Part shown: positions 25,740 through 34,068 of the stretch, in pieces
How the letters are laid out: the number at the start of each line of letters is the position of its first letter
How positions within the stretch are numbered: the first letter of the stretch is position 1
From: DATAQC01 sp038232455
GTDB taxonomy: Bacteria; Actinomycetota; Acidimicrobiia; Acidimicrobiales; AC-14
Reading direction: 5' to 3'
Assembly: GCA_038232455.1 (NCBI GenBank)
Contig: JBBSHU010000001.1
Coordinates: 13,823 to 77,822, forward strand
Length of the DNA stretch: 64,000 bases
Notes under the pieces: model-generated
What the model saw: only the letters and a program-made list of their open reading frames with translations
What the model was told of the DNA's origin: nothing
Databases searched by the model: none
Made by a program: the position numbers and the translations under genes

Positions 25740-27158
25740 CTACCTCTCGCGGCGGACCAACCAGCGCAGGCGCTTGGCTCCCTCGAACGCCGCATCGGCC
25801 GCCAGCTGGCCGATGCTGGTCGAAAGCGTCGGGTACACGTGTATCAACCCGGCCACGTCGCCGAAGCTCAGGGCCTTGCTGATGGCCAGGGCCAGCTCGT
25901 GGATCATCTCCCCCGCCGCCGGCGCCAGGATGTGGGCACCAACGACCCGCTTGTCGTGAGTGACGACGACGATGGCACCCTCGCTCGCCCCGTCGGCCCG
26001 GGCCCGGTCGGAATGGGTCAGGTCCATCCGCCACACGGCGACAGCGTCACCCCATCGCTTCTTGGCCTCGGCCACCGTCACACCGGCATGGGCGAGCTCC
26101 GGGTCGGTGAAGGTGCACCACGGCACGAGGTCGGTGACCGTTCCCTTGCCCGGGAAGAACATGTCGCGGATGGCCCGCACCCCTTCGTAGGCGGCGGAGT
26201 GGGTGAACAGGAAGCGCCCGGCCATATCGCCGGCCGCGTAGACCGACGGGACGGTGGTGCGCATGCGCTGGTCGACGGCCACCCCCTTCGGGCCGAGCTC
26301 GATACCGACCTCGGACAGGCCCAGGCCTTCGGTATTGGGACGTCGGCCCACGGCCACCATCAACTCGTCGGCGTCCCATCGTGCGGCGACGCCGTTCTCG
26401 GTGCCGTGCACGACCTTGCGGCCGTTCTCGACGGTGACCCGCTGGGTCTCCACGTTCAACCGCAGGTCGACCCCCTCGTCGCGCAACCGGCGGGTGAGCA
26501 CAGCCACCAGGTCGGGCTCGTCGCGAGGGAGGATCCCCGGGCCCCGCTGCAGGACGGTGACTGCGATGCCCAGACGGGAGAACCCCTGGGCCATCTCGAT
26601 GGCGATGGGGCCGCCGCCGATCATCACCACGCTGGCCGGGCCCCGCTCCAGTTCGAAGACGTTCTCGCTGGTGATGAACCCGGCGTCGGCCAGTCCCTCG
26701 ATCGGAGGCACCGCCGGCCGGCTGCCGGTGCACAGCAGGACGAACCGCGTCTCCAGTTCGGTCACCGAGCCGTCGGCGGCCGTCACCCGCACGGTGTGGG
26801 GGCCGGCCAAGGCGGCCGAGCCGGCGATGAGCTCGATACCCATGCCGCGGTAACGGTCGGGGTCGTCGTCGGTGGACGCCACCTCCTCCTGCACGGCACG
26901 TATCCGCTTCCACACCAGCGACGTGTCGATCTCGGGGTCCACCGAGGGCAGCCCCCACTTGTCGGCCTCGCGCATCGTGTGGGCGGCCTTGGCCGACGCC
27001 AGCAGCGCCTTGCTGGGAACGCAGCCCGTCCAGAGGCAGTCGCCGCCCACCCGTCCCCGCTCCACGACGGCGACCCTAAGGGCGAGGCTGGCGGCGAACT
27101 CCGCCGCCACCATGCCCCCCGAACCCATTCCTACGATGACCACGTCGTGTCGAGCCAT
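25740..27158 (-). CDS. Mercuric-reductase-like FAD/NAD disulfide oxidoreductase
   Basis: The 472-residue flavoprotein has the FAD motif VIVGMGSGGM (7-16), the active disulfide C41-x4-C46 in GGDCLWTGCVPSKAL, NAD motif VVMIGGGPIAIEMAQ near 170, the second FAD motif YAAGDMAGRFLF and a dimer interface with HVYPTLS. It belongs with dihydrolipoamide dehydrogenase and mercuric reductase, but lacks an N-terminal HMA domain and a C-terminal Cys pair, so mercury reduction is unlikely. The ATG has a perfect AAGGAGG at 6 bp. Whether it serves as E3 for the AceE complex cannot be told. Confidence 0.9.
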   Translation of the reverse strand: MARHDVVIVGMGSGGMVAAEFAASLALRVAVVERGRVGGDCLWTGCVPSKALLASAKAAHTMREADKWGLPSVDPEIDTSLVWKRIRAVQEEVASTDDDPDRYRGMGIELIAGSAALAGPHTVRVTAADGSVTELETRFVLLCTGSRPAVPPIEGLADAGFITSENVFELERGPASVVMIGGGPIAIEMAQGFSRLGIAVTVLQRGPGILPRDEPDLVAVLTRRLRDEGVDLRLNVETQRVTVENGRKVVHGTENGVAARWDADELMVAVGRRPNTEGLGLSEVGIELGPKGVAVDQRMRTTVPSVYAAGDMAGRFLFTHSAAYEGVRAIRDMFFPGKGTVTDLVPWCTFTDPELAHAGVTVAEAKKRWGDAVAVWRMDLTHSDRARADGASEGAIVVVTHDKRVVGAHILAPAAGEMIHELALAISKALSFGDVAGLIHVYPTLSTSIGQLAADAAFEGAKRLRWLVRRER

Positions 27159-27276
27159 CGCTTCCTCCTTCGCTGCCGCGACGAACTGTAGATCCCACCG
27201 GCCGATTCCGCCCGTCGACCGGCAAGGAGGCGGGGCGAGGTCCCCTATGCGCTGACGTGCCCGTACGATCGAACCC

Positions 27277-28524
27277 GTGGGCAATCCCAACACCGGTGCC
27301 ACCGACCTCATCCTCGCTATCGGCGCAGTTCTGGCCGTTGTCGCCCTGGTCCGATCCTGGCGCCCTTTCTTCGACGCCGACTTCACCGCCTCCGACCGTC
27401 GGGTGGCCATGCAGGTGGCCGTATTCCTCATTCCCCCCGTGGTGGTGTTGCTCCACGAGCTGGGCCACGCCACCGCGACGGTGGCGCTCGGCGGCCACGT
27501 GGCCGACTTCCACTACGGCCTGTTCGAGGGCTCGGTCAGCTTCACCGGCGACCTGACGAACGGCCAGGTGTGGTTCATCGCCCTGGCCGGCAACCTCGTC
27601 AGCATCGGCATCGGGCTGGGCATGGTGCTCGCCGGCGGCCTGCTGCGCGGGATACGCCGACCGCTGCGCTATCTCCTCATCGTCGGAGGCCTGTTCGAGG
27701 CCGTCTTCGGTCTCATCGGGTACCCGTTGCTATCGGAGACGGCCCGGTTCGGCGACTGGCTCCTCATCTACGACTTCCGGGCCAACCCCGGGCTGAGTTG
27801 GGCGACGCTCGTCGTGCATGTCGCCGTGGTAGTGGCTCTCTGGCAGTGGTGGCGCACGAGCCTGCGCCGGACGCTGTTCGGCATCACCTACGGCGAGGAG
27901 GCCCGACTGGCCGCGCTCTCGTCGGCGGTGACCCGAGCCCCGGCCGACCTCGAGCCCCGCATCGCCCTGGCCAACCTGTTCGCCGGCTACGGCGACCTGA
28001 AGCTGGCCGCCGCCACCCTCGACGAGGGTGTGCCCGTCGTGGCCGAACCGGCCCGACTGCAGCTGGCCCGGGCCCGCCTGGCGATCTACCAGTCCAAGTG
28101 GACCCAGGCCCTGCTGGCCGCCCAGGCGGGACTGGCGGCACTGGACACCGCTGGGCGGTCCGCCGACGGCTACGGCCCCGCCCAGCAACTGTGGGCCAAC
28201 CAGGGTGTGGCCCTTACCCAGCTGGGCCGGTACGACCTGGCTCTGGCCGCGTTCTGCCATGTCGACGAGGACCTGGCGGCCGACCCGAGGGTGCGCTACT
28301 GCCGTGGTCTGGCCCGCATCGGGGCGGGCGACGCCGAGGGCGGGCGCGGTGACCTTTCGGCCGTGGCCGCAGCACGCCCCGTGAGGGTTCCCGGCGACGA
28401 CCTGCTGCGGCTGTGGGCCCAGGCCCGCCTGGCCGGTCGTGAGCCCGACCCCCCCGACGACGCCGACCGCCCGGCGTGGGCCCGCCGGCGCCAGTCGCCA
28501 CCAGCCCCGATCGCCGGCGTGTAG
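27277..28524 (+). CDS. M50-type membrane metallopeptidase with TPR-like tail
   Basis: The 415-residue protein has about five hydrophobic segments in its first 210 residues with the zinc motif H60-E61-L-G-H64 in one of them, followed by ALAGNLVSIGIGLG, as in site-2-protease-like M50 proteins. The C-terminal 200 residues are soluble helical repeats rich in Ala and Leu (for example LAALSSAVTRAPADLEPRIA) that look TPR-like. It may cleave membrane proteins within or near the bilayer, with the repeats binding substrate. GTG 27277 is the start; it stands divergent from the flavoprotein gene. Confidence 0.8.
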   Translation: MGNPNTGATDLILAIGAVLAVVALVRSWRPFFDADFTASDRRVAMQVAVFLIPPVVVLLHELGHATATVALGGHVADFHYGLFEGSVSFTGDLTNGQVWFIALAGNLVSIGIGLGMVLAGGLLRGIRRPLRYLLIVGGLFEAVFGLIGYPLLSETARFGDWLLIYDFRANPGLSWATLVVHVAVVVALWQWWRTSLRRTLFGITYGEEARLAALSSAVTRAPADLEPRIALANLFAGYGDLKLAAATLDEGVPVVAEPARLQLARARLAIYQSKWTQALLAAQAGLAALDTAGRSADGYGPAQQLWANQGVALTQLGRYDLALAAFCHVDEDLAADPRVRYCRGLARIGAGDAEGGRGDLSAVAAARPVRVPGDDLLRLWAQARLAGREPDPPDDADRPAWARRRQSPPAPIAGV

Positions 28525-28526
28525 CC

Positions 28527-29018
28527 GTGGTGCGGATCTGCTTCGTGTGCCTGGGCAACATCTGCCGGTCGCCGACGGCGGAAGGCATCATGAACCATCT
28601 CGTACGGGAGCGGGGTCTGGCCGACCACATCGCCATCGACAGCGCGGGGACGAGTGCGTTCCAGATCGGCAACCCACCCGATGAACGCTCCGCGGCCGAA
28701 GCCCACATCCGGGGGATCGAGCTCTCCGGGCGCGCCCGCCAGTTCCGGCCGGATGACTTCGCCATGTTCGACCTCGTCGTGGCCATGGACCGCGACAACC
28801 TGGGCGATCTCCGGAGTCTCGCTCCCGAGCCTGCCCTCGGTGAACGGACCGTTCTCCTGTGCAGCTTCGACCCGGCGAACCCCGGGAAACGGGGACACCT
28901 CGACGTGCCCGACCCTTACTGCGGCGGTGCGAACGGCTTCGCCGCCGTGTACGACCTGGTCGAACCAGCCTGCCGTGGCCTGCTCGACCATGTGGTGATC
29001 GAGTACGGCTTGGCTTGA
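28527..29018 (+). CDS. Low-molecular-weight protein-tyrosine phosphatase
   Basis: The 163-residue enzyme has the phosphate-binding loop C8-LGNIC-R14-S at the very start and the general acid in VPDPYCGG near 129. It removes phosphate from protein tyrosine or, in some bacteria, arginine residues. MDRDNLGDL matches the family's middle block. GTG 28527 is 2 bp after the previous stop, so the two genes are one transcript. The length is typical. Confidence 0.92.
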   Translation: MVRICFVCLGNICRSPTAEGIMNHLVRERGLADHIAIDSAGTSAFQIGNPPDERSAAEAHIRGIELSGRARQFRPDDFAMFDLVVAMDRDNLGDLRSLAPEPALGERTVLLCSFDPANPGKRGHLDVPDPYCGGANGFAAVYDLVEPACRGLLDHVVIEYGLA

Positions 29019-29040
29019 CCCGCCAAGAACGCCAGAAGGC

Positions 29041-30069
29041 TCAGCCGGCGGGGCCGATCACCGGGAAGCCCTGGATCAGGGGCTCGAGCTCGGAGGCGGT
29101 GACGACATTGTCGAATCGGGCGATGATGCGACCGTCGGCCCCGATGACGAACACCCATGGCTCGCTCAGGTCGTCGTCGCGGAACAGCCAGTCGGCGGCC
29201 GCGGCGTTGAGCCGGTCGGCGTCGTTCTGGGCCTCGAAGTTCTTGTAGATCTCCACGTGGACGAAGCTGGCCCGGTCGGCGTCGGCTTTGGCCAGACCGT
29301 CGACCAGGTCGGTGACGGGCCCGCAGAAGCGGCTCACGCAGTAGACGGGCGTGGCGAACACGACCACGGCGGGACGTTTGGCCGCCAGGGCGGCGGCGAT
29401 CGTGGTGCTGTGCAGCTCGGGATCGGGCACCTCGCCACCGGTTCCGGCCCGTGAGTCGATGGCCGCCCTGGGGACGTCGGTGGAGGCCAGGGTGAGGTTG
29501 GTGGTGTCGAGGGCGGCGTCGCCGGGAGCGGGGAGGTGGTGGTGGTCCTCGACGGGGAAGGCAGCCACTCCCCGCCGCTCCTTGCCGGCGACGCGGGCCG
29601 AGACCTCGACCCGCCAGAACCCGGGACGGTCGAACCCGAACCGTGCGGCGTAGACCCCACGGTCGACGCCGGCGACGACGGCGGGATCCGTCGGTGGCGG
29701 CGAAGGCACAGTCGTGCCGGGAATGGGAAGGAACATTGCCGTGGTCGGGGCGCCGACGGGCGTGGGGTTCCCCGACGCCTTGCCGGTGCCGAGAAAGTAG
29801 AACCGCATGGTGACGGTGCCGAAACCCACCAACTGCTGGTCGGCGGTGAGGACCCCGGCGATGAACCGCGCCGGTGGCCCGACGGCCAAGTCGTAGCTCG
29901 CCACCTCCACGGCCAGCGAGTCCTTCCCGCCCCCGGTGGACCCCTTCGGCCCGCTCGACGAGCAGCCGGCCACCGCCCCGGCCAGCATCACGGCGCAGAG
30001 CATCACCGCCGCCATCCGGTTGTGGTCGTGCCCGCGACGCCGGCCGGCGTCGGCCAGGGTCGGTCTCAT
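29041..30069 (-). CDS. Lipoprotein with C-terminal thioredoxin-like domain
   Basis: The 342-residue protein has a lipoprotein signal (MAAVMLCAVMLAGAVAGC, cleavage before the Cys) and an extracytoplasmic Ig-like/beta middle. Its C-terminal domain resembles thioredoxin: VVVFATPVYCVSRFCGP with C-x4-C in place of CxxC, and WVFVIGADGRIIARF. The unusual spacing argues against an ordinary disulfide exchange; it may be structural or metal-binding as in SCO-like proteins. ATG 30069 overlaps the stop of the upstream lipoprotein (ATGA); ATG at residue 19 is possible. Confidence 0.8.
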   Translation of the reverse strand: MRPTLADAGRRRGHDHNRMAAVMLCAVMLAGAVAGCSSSGPKGSTGGGKDSLAVEVASYDLAVGPPARFIAGVLTADQQLVGFGTVTMRFYFLGTGKASGNPTPVGAPTTAMFLPIPGTTVPSPPPTDPAVVAGVDRGVYAARFGFDRPGFWRVEVSARVAGKERRGVAAFPVEDHHHLPAPGDAALDTTNLTLASTDVPRAAIDSRAGTGGEVPDPELHSTTIAAALAAKRPAVVVFATPVYCVSRFCGPVTDLVDGLAKADADRASFVHVEIYKNFEAQNDADRLNAAAADWLFRDDDLSEPWVFVIGADGRIIARFDNVVTASELEPLIQGFPVIGPAG

Positions 30070-30512
30070 GGGCAGGGAATTGCCGGAACGGAAAGCCGTT
30101 CCAGGACCTGATGGGTCACGTCGATGAGGTGATCGAGGTCGGCGCCCAGCCTGGGCGGCAGGGGTTGGGCGTTCACGTCCGCTTCGACCGACTCGTTGGC
30201 CTCGAGCAGGCGCGCGGCCAGGCCACGATCGATCGACTCCAAGGTCCGGGCGAGGGTGTGCAGGGGTCCGTGGGACCGATGGTAGAAGGTGCCACGCGCC
30301 GACTTGGGGTCGGTGTCGGCCTGGGACCGGGCCAGACAAAGGCTCTCGACGGCCACCACCAGCAGGGGTGTCGGGACCGTCGTGGCGCTGCCGCCGGGGG
30401 AAGCGGTGCCGGTCGGGCGCGAGCCACCGTCGCCGCTGCCGCTACAGGCCGACGCGGCCAGAGCAAGAGCCGTGGCCATGACGGCAGCGCGGACACCCAG
30501 TCGGCTCACCAC
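30066..30512 (-). CDS. Small lipoprotein, unknown function
   Basis: This 148-residue protein begins MVSRLGVRAAVMATALALAA and the lipobox ASAC follows, so it is probably anchored outside the membrane. The mature part has a Gly/Thr/Ser-rich linker and a helical domain with LARTLESIDRGLAARLLEA; two cysteines may form a disulfide. I do not recognise it. It overlaps both neighbours by a few bases, in an operon of methyltransferase, this gene and the thioredoxin-like lipoprotein. The tandem GTG codons at 30512 make the exact start uncertain. Confidence 0.72.
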   Translation of the reverse strand: MVSRLGVRAAVMATALALAASACSGSGDGGSRPTGTASPGGSATTVPTPLLVVAVESLCLARSQADTDPKSARGTFYHRSHGPLHTLARTLESIDRGLAARLLEANESVEADVNAQPLPPRLGADLDHLIDVTHQVLERLSVPAIPCP

Positions 30513-31162
30513 CCCGCGCCAGTCCGCCGCAGGACCCGCAACGAACCTCGCCCCAACTCGGGTTCGGCGACGAAGGCGCCGGAGCCCTGGGCCCGGCCGA
30601 AGATCTCATAGGGCGCCCGGCCACCGTCGGCCGGGTCGGCGAACACGTCGTGGATCGCCAGCAAGCCTCCCTCGGCCACCCGCGGCACCCACCCCTCGTA
30701 GTCGGCGTGGGCGGGCCCGGCCCCGTGGCCGCCGTCGATGAAGACCATCCCGAGATCGGTTCGCCAATGGGCGGCCACCAGGGCCGACTCACCCACCACC
30801 AGCACGACGCTGTCCTCCAGGCCGGCCCGTTCGATGGTGCGCCGGAGGAACGGGAGGGTGTCGGTACGACCGGTCGCCGGGTCGACCACGGCCGGGTCGT
30901 GGTGCTCCCAGCCCGGTTGCAGCTCCTCGGACCCCCGATGATGATCGACGGTGAAGCACACCGTCGACGCCTCCCGAGCGGCGACGCCCAACCAGACCGT
31001 CGACTTTCCGCAGTACGAACCGATCTCCACGACAGGTCCGATCGCCGCGCCGATCCGGGCGGCCCGGTAGAGGGCTGCGGCCTCGTCGTCGGGCATGAAC
31101 CCTCGGACCTCGCCGGCCACCGACGGGATGTCGTAGGCGTCGGCCGGCGGCGACCAGCTCAC
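30506..31162 (-). CDS. Class I methyltransferase (CmcI/MACROCIN-like)
   Basis: The 218-residue protein has motif I VVEIGSYCGKSTVWLG near residue 45, TVDHHRGSEE as motif II and GMVFIDGGHGAGPAHADYEG near 150, the Asp-rich metal/SAM loop of class I O-methyltransferases acting on secondary metabolites or cell-envelope glycans. The substrate is not known. GTG 31162 lies 5 bp past the stop of cobT and begins SWSPPADAYDIP; the frame is open much further upstream only because it runs antisense-like through cobT. Confidence 0.83.
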   Translation of the reverse strand: MSWSPPADAYDIPSVAGEVRGFMPDDEAAALYRAARIGAAIGPVVEIGSYCGKSTVWLGVAAREASTVCFTVDHHRGSEELQPGWEHHDPAVVDPATGRTDTLPFLRRTIERAGLEDSVVLVVGESALVAAHWRTDLGMVFIDGGHGAGPAHADYEGWVPRVAEGGLLAIHDVFADPADGGRAPYEIFGRAQGSGAFVAEPELGRGSLRVLRRTGAGW

Positions 31163-31167
31163 CGGTG

Positions 31168-32274
31168 TCAGGCCTTGTCGGTGACGCCGGCGGCGTCGAA
31201 GGTGGCCATCTCCCGCAGCACCCGGGCCGACGCCTGGAGCAGCGGGAGGGCCAGGCACGCGCCCGTGCCCTCGCCCAGGCGCAGGCCCAGGTCGAGCAAC
31301 GGCTCGAGGCCCAGATGGGCCAGGGCGGCGGACGCGCCCGGCTCGGTGGAGCGGTGGCCGGCCACGCAATAGGACACGGCCCCGGGAGCGAGGGCGGCTG
31401 CCACCACGATCGCCGCCAGGGCGATGACGCCGTCGACCACCACCGGCACCCGGGCTGCGGCCGCCCCCACCACGAACCCGGCCAGGGCGGCGATCTCCAG
31501 CCCGCCGATCGACGCCAGCACGGACAACGGATCCTCCACCCCGCTCAGGGGGCCGCTCGGACCGTCGGTGACGAGGGTGCCGTCGGCTCGAGCCCTGGCC
31601 AACCCGGCCTCCACCGCGGCGACCTTGCGGGCCAGGGTGGCGTCGTCGATACCGGTGCCCCGACCGGTGACCTCGGCCGCCGGCCGCCCGGTGAACGCGG
31701 AGATGAGGGCGGCCGACGGTGTGGTGTTGGCGATACCCATGTCGCCGGTGAGCAGGCACCGGGTTCCCCCGGCCACCGCATCGGCGGCCGCCTCCACCCC
31801 CACGTCGAGGGCGCGGCGAGCGTCGGCCACCGACATCGCCGGCTCCCGGACCAGGTTGGCCGTACCCGGTCGCACCTTGCGGTCGACGAGTCCCGGCGCG
31901 GGCTCGAGTGGGCCGGCGACACCGACATCGACCACCACCACGGAGGCCCCGGCCTGGCGGGCCAGGACGTTGATGGCGGCTCCCCCGGCACAGAAGTTGG
32001 CCACCATCTGGGCGGTGACCTCCTGGGGCCAGGGAGAGACGCCCTCGACCAGGACCCCGTGGTCGGCGGCGAAGACGACGACCGTCGCCGGCTCGGGAAG
32101 CGGCGGCGGCGACACGCCGGCCATGGCCGCCAGGCGTATGCCGGCGTCTTCGAGGCGTCCCAGCGACCCCCTGGGCTTGGTGAGGCGCCGGTGGTGAGCG
32201 GCGGCCTCGGCGGCGGCGGCCTGGTCGAGCGGAGCGACGGCGGCGACGGCCCCGTCGAAGCGGGTTGCGCTCAC
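31168..32274 (-). CDS. cobT: Nicotinate-nucleotide-dimethylbenzimidazole phosphoribosyltransferase
   Basis: The 368-residue enzyme makes alpha-ribazole phosphate, the lower-ligand precursor of cobalamin. Diagnostic blocks are KPRGSLGRLED, VVVFAADHGVLVEGVS, FCAGGAAINVLARQ, GDMGIANTTPSAAL and near the C-terminus LRLGEGTGACLALPLL with the catalytic Glu. Start GTG 32274 gives the usual N-terminus. Other cobalamin genes are not in the window, so this is either a salvage/remodelling gene or the rest is elsewhere. Confidence 0.95.
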   Translation of the reverse strand: MSATRFDGAVAAVAPLDQAAAAEAAAHHRRLTKPRGSLGRLEDAGIRLAAMAGVSPPPLPEPATVVVFAADHGVLVEGVSPWPQEVTAQMVANFCAGGAAINVLARQAGASVVVVDVGVAGPLEPAPGLVDRKVRPGTANLVREPAMSVADARRALDVGVEAAADAVAGGTRCLLTGDMGIANTTPSAALISAFTGRPAAEVTGRGTGIDDATLARKVAAVEAGLARARADGTLVTDGPSGPLSGVEDPLSVLASIGGLEIAALAGFVVGAAAARVPVVVDGVIALAAIVVAAALAPGAVSYCVAGHRSTEPGASAALAHLGLEPLLDLGLRLGEGTGACLALPLLQASARVLREMATFDAAGVTDKA

Positions 32275-32285
32275 GGCGGGGCCGC

Positions 32286-32792
32286 TCAGGTGGGGACGCC
32301 GGTGCGGCCGTCGAGTGCCGGGGGCAGGGCCTCGGGTTTGTGGGCGAACAGCACCTTGTTGAGCACCACGAACTTGGCCACCCACAGCACCCCGAAGGCA
32401 CCAAGTCCGGCCATCATCACGATGAACGTACGCAGGAGGTGGACGCTGGTGACCTCGTCGGCCGTCGTCTTGGCGAAGTCGGTGGCCCACGTGGAGAAGA
32501 TCAGGCCGAGCAGGGCCATGCCCCAGAACGGGACCACTTCCTTCATGAAGTGCGACCGACCGCTCTTGCCCCAGGCCCACTTCCGGTTGAGGTAGTAGGA
32601 CGGGATGGCGGACACGCCCACGGCGAAGATGTTGGCGCTGCGCGCCGTCTGCCAGTGGAGCAGTCCGAGGGTGACGAACAACAGGATCTCGTAGACGATC
32701 ACCGAGATCACCGAAACCATGCTGTAGCGGATGAACTTCTTGCCCTCGGGGGCGCGCGCCCAACTGAGCAGCCCACTGGGCGTGAGATCCAT
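32286..32792 (-). CDS. GtrA-family membrane protein
   Basis: This 168-residue protein has four hydrophobic segments (about 22-42, 50-70, 88-106 and 122-146) and the GtrA hallmark YYLNRKWAWGKSG. GtrA proteins are thought to flip lipid-linked sugars in cell-surface glycosylation; a partner polyprenyl glycosyltransferase might be the fusion at 6.5-7.9 kb, which is inference. It starts at ATG 32792 and ends 11 bp before cobT on the same strand. Confidence 0.87.
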   Translation of the reverse strand: MDLTPSGLLSWARAPEGKKFIRYSMVSVISVIVYEILLFVTLGLLHWQTARSANIFAVGVSAIPSYYLNRKWAWGKSGRSHFMKEVVPFWGMALLGLIFSTWATDFAKTTADEVTSVHLLRTFIVMMAGLGAFGVLWVAKFVVLNKVLFAHKPEALPPALDGRTGVPT

Positions 32793-32898
32793 CTTCCGAT
32801 GCTAACCGGACCGAGACCCGTCTCCCGGTAGCCGGGGCTACGGTCTCAGCAATGTCTTCTGGTCGCTGCGGTGCTCCGCTTCGCTTCGGTCCTCGCTG

Positions 32899-33984
32899 AT
32901 GTCACAGGGAAGCACCGTCGAGGCCCTCACGCTGGCAGTGGCGGCCCAGGTGCCCGTCCTGCTCTGGGGGGCGCCCGGAACCGGCAAGACCTCGGCCATC
33001 ACCGCCATGGCCGACGCCATGGGCTGGCCCATTGAAACGGTGATCGCCGCCATCCGGGAACCCTCCGACTTCGCCGGCCTGCCCATCGTGCGCGAGGCCG
33101 AGGTGGAGATGGCTCCCCCCCGCTGGGCCCAGCGCCTGGCCGTCGCCGGCCGGGGCCTGCTCTTCCTCGACGAGATCTCCACCGCCCCACCCGCCGTCCA
33201 GGCGGCGCTGCTGCGGGTGGTGCTCGAGCGGGTCGTGGGCGACTTGGCCCTGCCCGACGACGTCGTTGTGGTCGCCGCCGCCAACCCGCCCGAACAGGCC
33301 GCCGACGGATGGGACCTGGCCGCTCCCCTGGCCAACCGGTTCTGCCACCTCGACTGGGTCGTCGATCCCTCGGCCCTGGCCCAGGGCCTGGCCGGAGGAT
33401 GGGATGCGCCCGAGGTCCCCAGCCTGCCCGAGGGGTGGGAGGTGGGGATCCCCGTGACCCGGGGCGTAATCTCGGCGTTCATCACCGTGCGGCCAGGCCT
33501 GGCCCTCGACCTGCCCACCGATGCCGCCCGGTCCGGGCGGGGCTGGCCCAGCCCCCGCACCTGGGACATGGTGGCCCGGCGGTGGACGGCGGCCCGGGCC
33601 GCCGAGGCCTCCACCGAGGCCGAGACCGCCCTCATCACCGGTGCGGTGGGCGACGGCGCCGGCATCGAGTTGCTGATGTGGGAGATGGAGATGGACCTCC
33701 CCGACCCCGAGGAGGTGCTGGCCGACCCCGACTCCTTCCAGGTTCCCGAGCGCGGCGACCGGGCCTACGCCGTTCTGTCGTCGGTGGCCGCGGCGGTGGC
33801 CGCCAACCCCACCGTCGACCGGTGGCTGGCGGGCTGGCGTGTGCTGGGCAAGGCGGGCGAGGACGCGCCCGACGTGGCTGCGGTACCGGCGCGGGTGCTG
33901 GCCCAGTGTCGCCCCAAGGGGGCTCCCGCCCCGCCCGAGGCCAAGCTCTTCGCCCCCCTGTTCAAAGGCGCCGGCTGGGTGTGA
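32899..33984 (+). CDS. MoxR-like AAA+ ATPase
   Basis: The 361-residue AAA+ protein has Walker A WGAPGTGKTSA (23-33), Walker B LLFLDEIST near 90-98, sensor 1 VVAAANPPEQAADG and an arginine finger in PLANRF. The arrangement is of the MoxR clade, whose members act with VWA-domain proteins as chaperones or metal-cofactor insertion machines. The next gene encodes such a VWA protein. The C-terminal lid (about 230-361) is Ala-rich and unassigned. ATG 32899 is the first good start. A 25-bp element begins exactly at its stop. Confidence 0.85.
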   Translation: MSQGSTVEALTLAVAAQVPVLLWGAPGTGKTSAITAMADAMGWPIETVIAAIREPSDFAGLPIVREAEVEMAPPRWAQRLAVAGRGLLFLDEISTAPPAVQAALLRVVLERVVGDLALPDDVVVVAAANPPEQAADGWDLAAPLANRFCHLDWVVDPSALAQGLAGGWDAPEVPSLPEGWEVGIPVTRGVISAFITVRPGLALDLPTDAARSGRGWPSPRTWDMVARRWTAARAAEASTEAETALITGAVGDGAGIELLMWEMEMDLPDPEEVLADPDSFQVPERGDRAYAVLSSVAAAVAANPTVDRWLAGWRVLGKAGEDAPDVAAVPARVLAQCRPKGAPAPPEAKLFAPLFKGAGWV

Positions 33985-34006
33985 GCCTCAACGGGTCCTG
34001 TCCCGT
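33982..34006 (+). repeat. 25-bp operon element, copy 1
   Basis: TGAGCCTCAACGGGTCCTGT followed by CCCGT starts exactly at the ATPase stop codon. It matches 36098-36122 at 22 of 25 positions, where the copy likewise starts at the stop of the third gene. A degenerate, inverted version (GGGGAACAGG) follows the VWA stop at 35269-35283. Confidence 0.65.
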
Positions 34007-34055
34007 TCTGGCGTGCGAAACGCGACGGTACAGGCGCGATTCGAACGCCAGAACG
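34004..34055. repeat. 11-bp inverted repeat between ATPase and VWA genes
   Basis: CGTTCTGGCGT (34004-34014) and ACGCCAGAACG (34045-34055) are perfect complements with a 30-bp spacer. The element lies in the 84-bp gap before the VWA gene. It can form a long hairpin and may attenuate or stabilise the transcript; it is not followed by T residues. Confidence 0.6.
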
Positions 34056-34068
34056 CCGGGGGGCCGTG

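Noticed and set aside
25740..27158. Calling the flavoprotein mercuric reductase or the AceE-linked E3
   Set aside because: The N-terminal HMA domain and C-terminal Cys pair of MerA are absent and there is no linkage to lipoyl-bearing genes, so only the family level is claimed.
34020..34060. A tRNA-like T-arm near GATTCGAACGCC
   Set aside because: The T-stem pairs at only three of five positions and no acceptor or anticodon arm fits; the perfect 11-bp inverted repeat explains the symmetry better.
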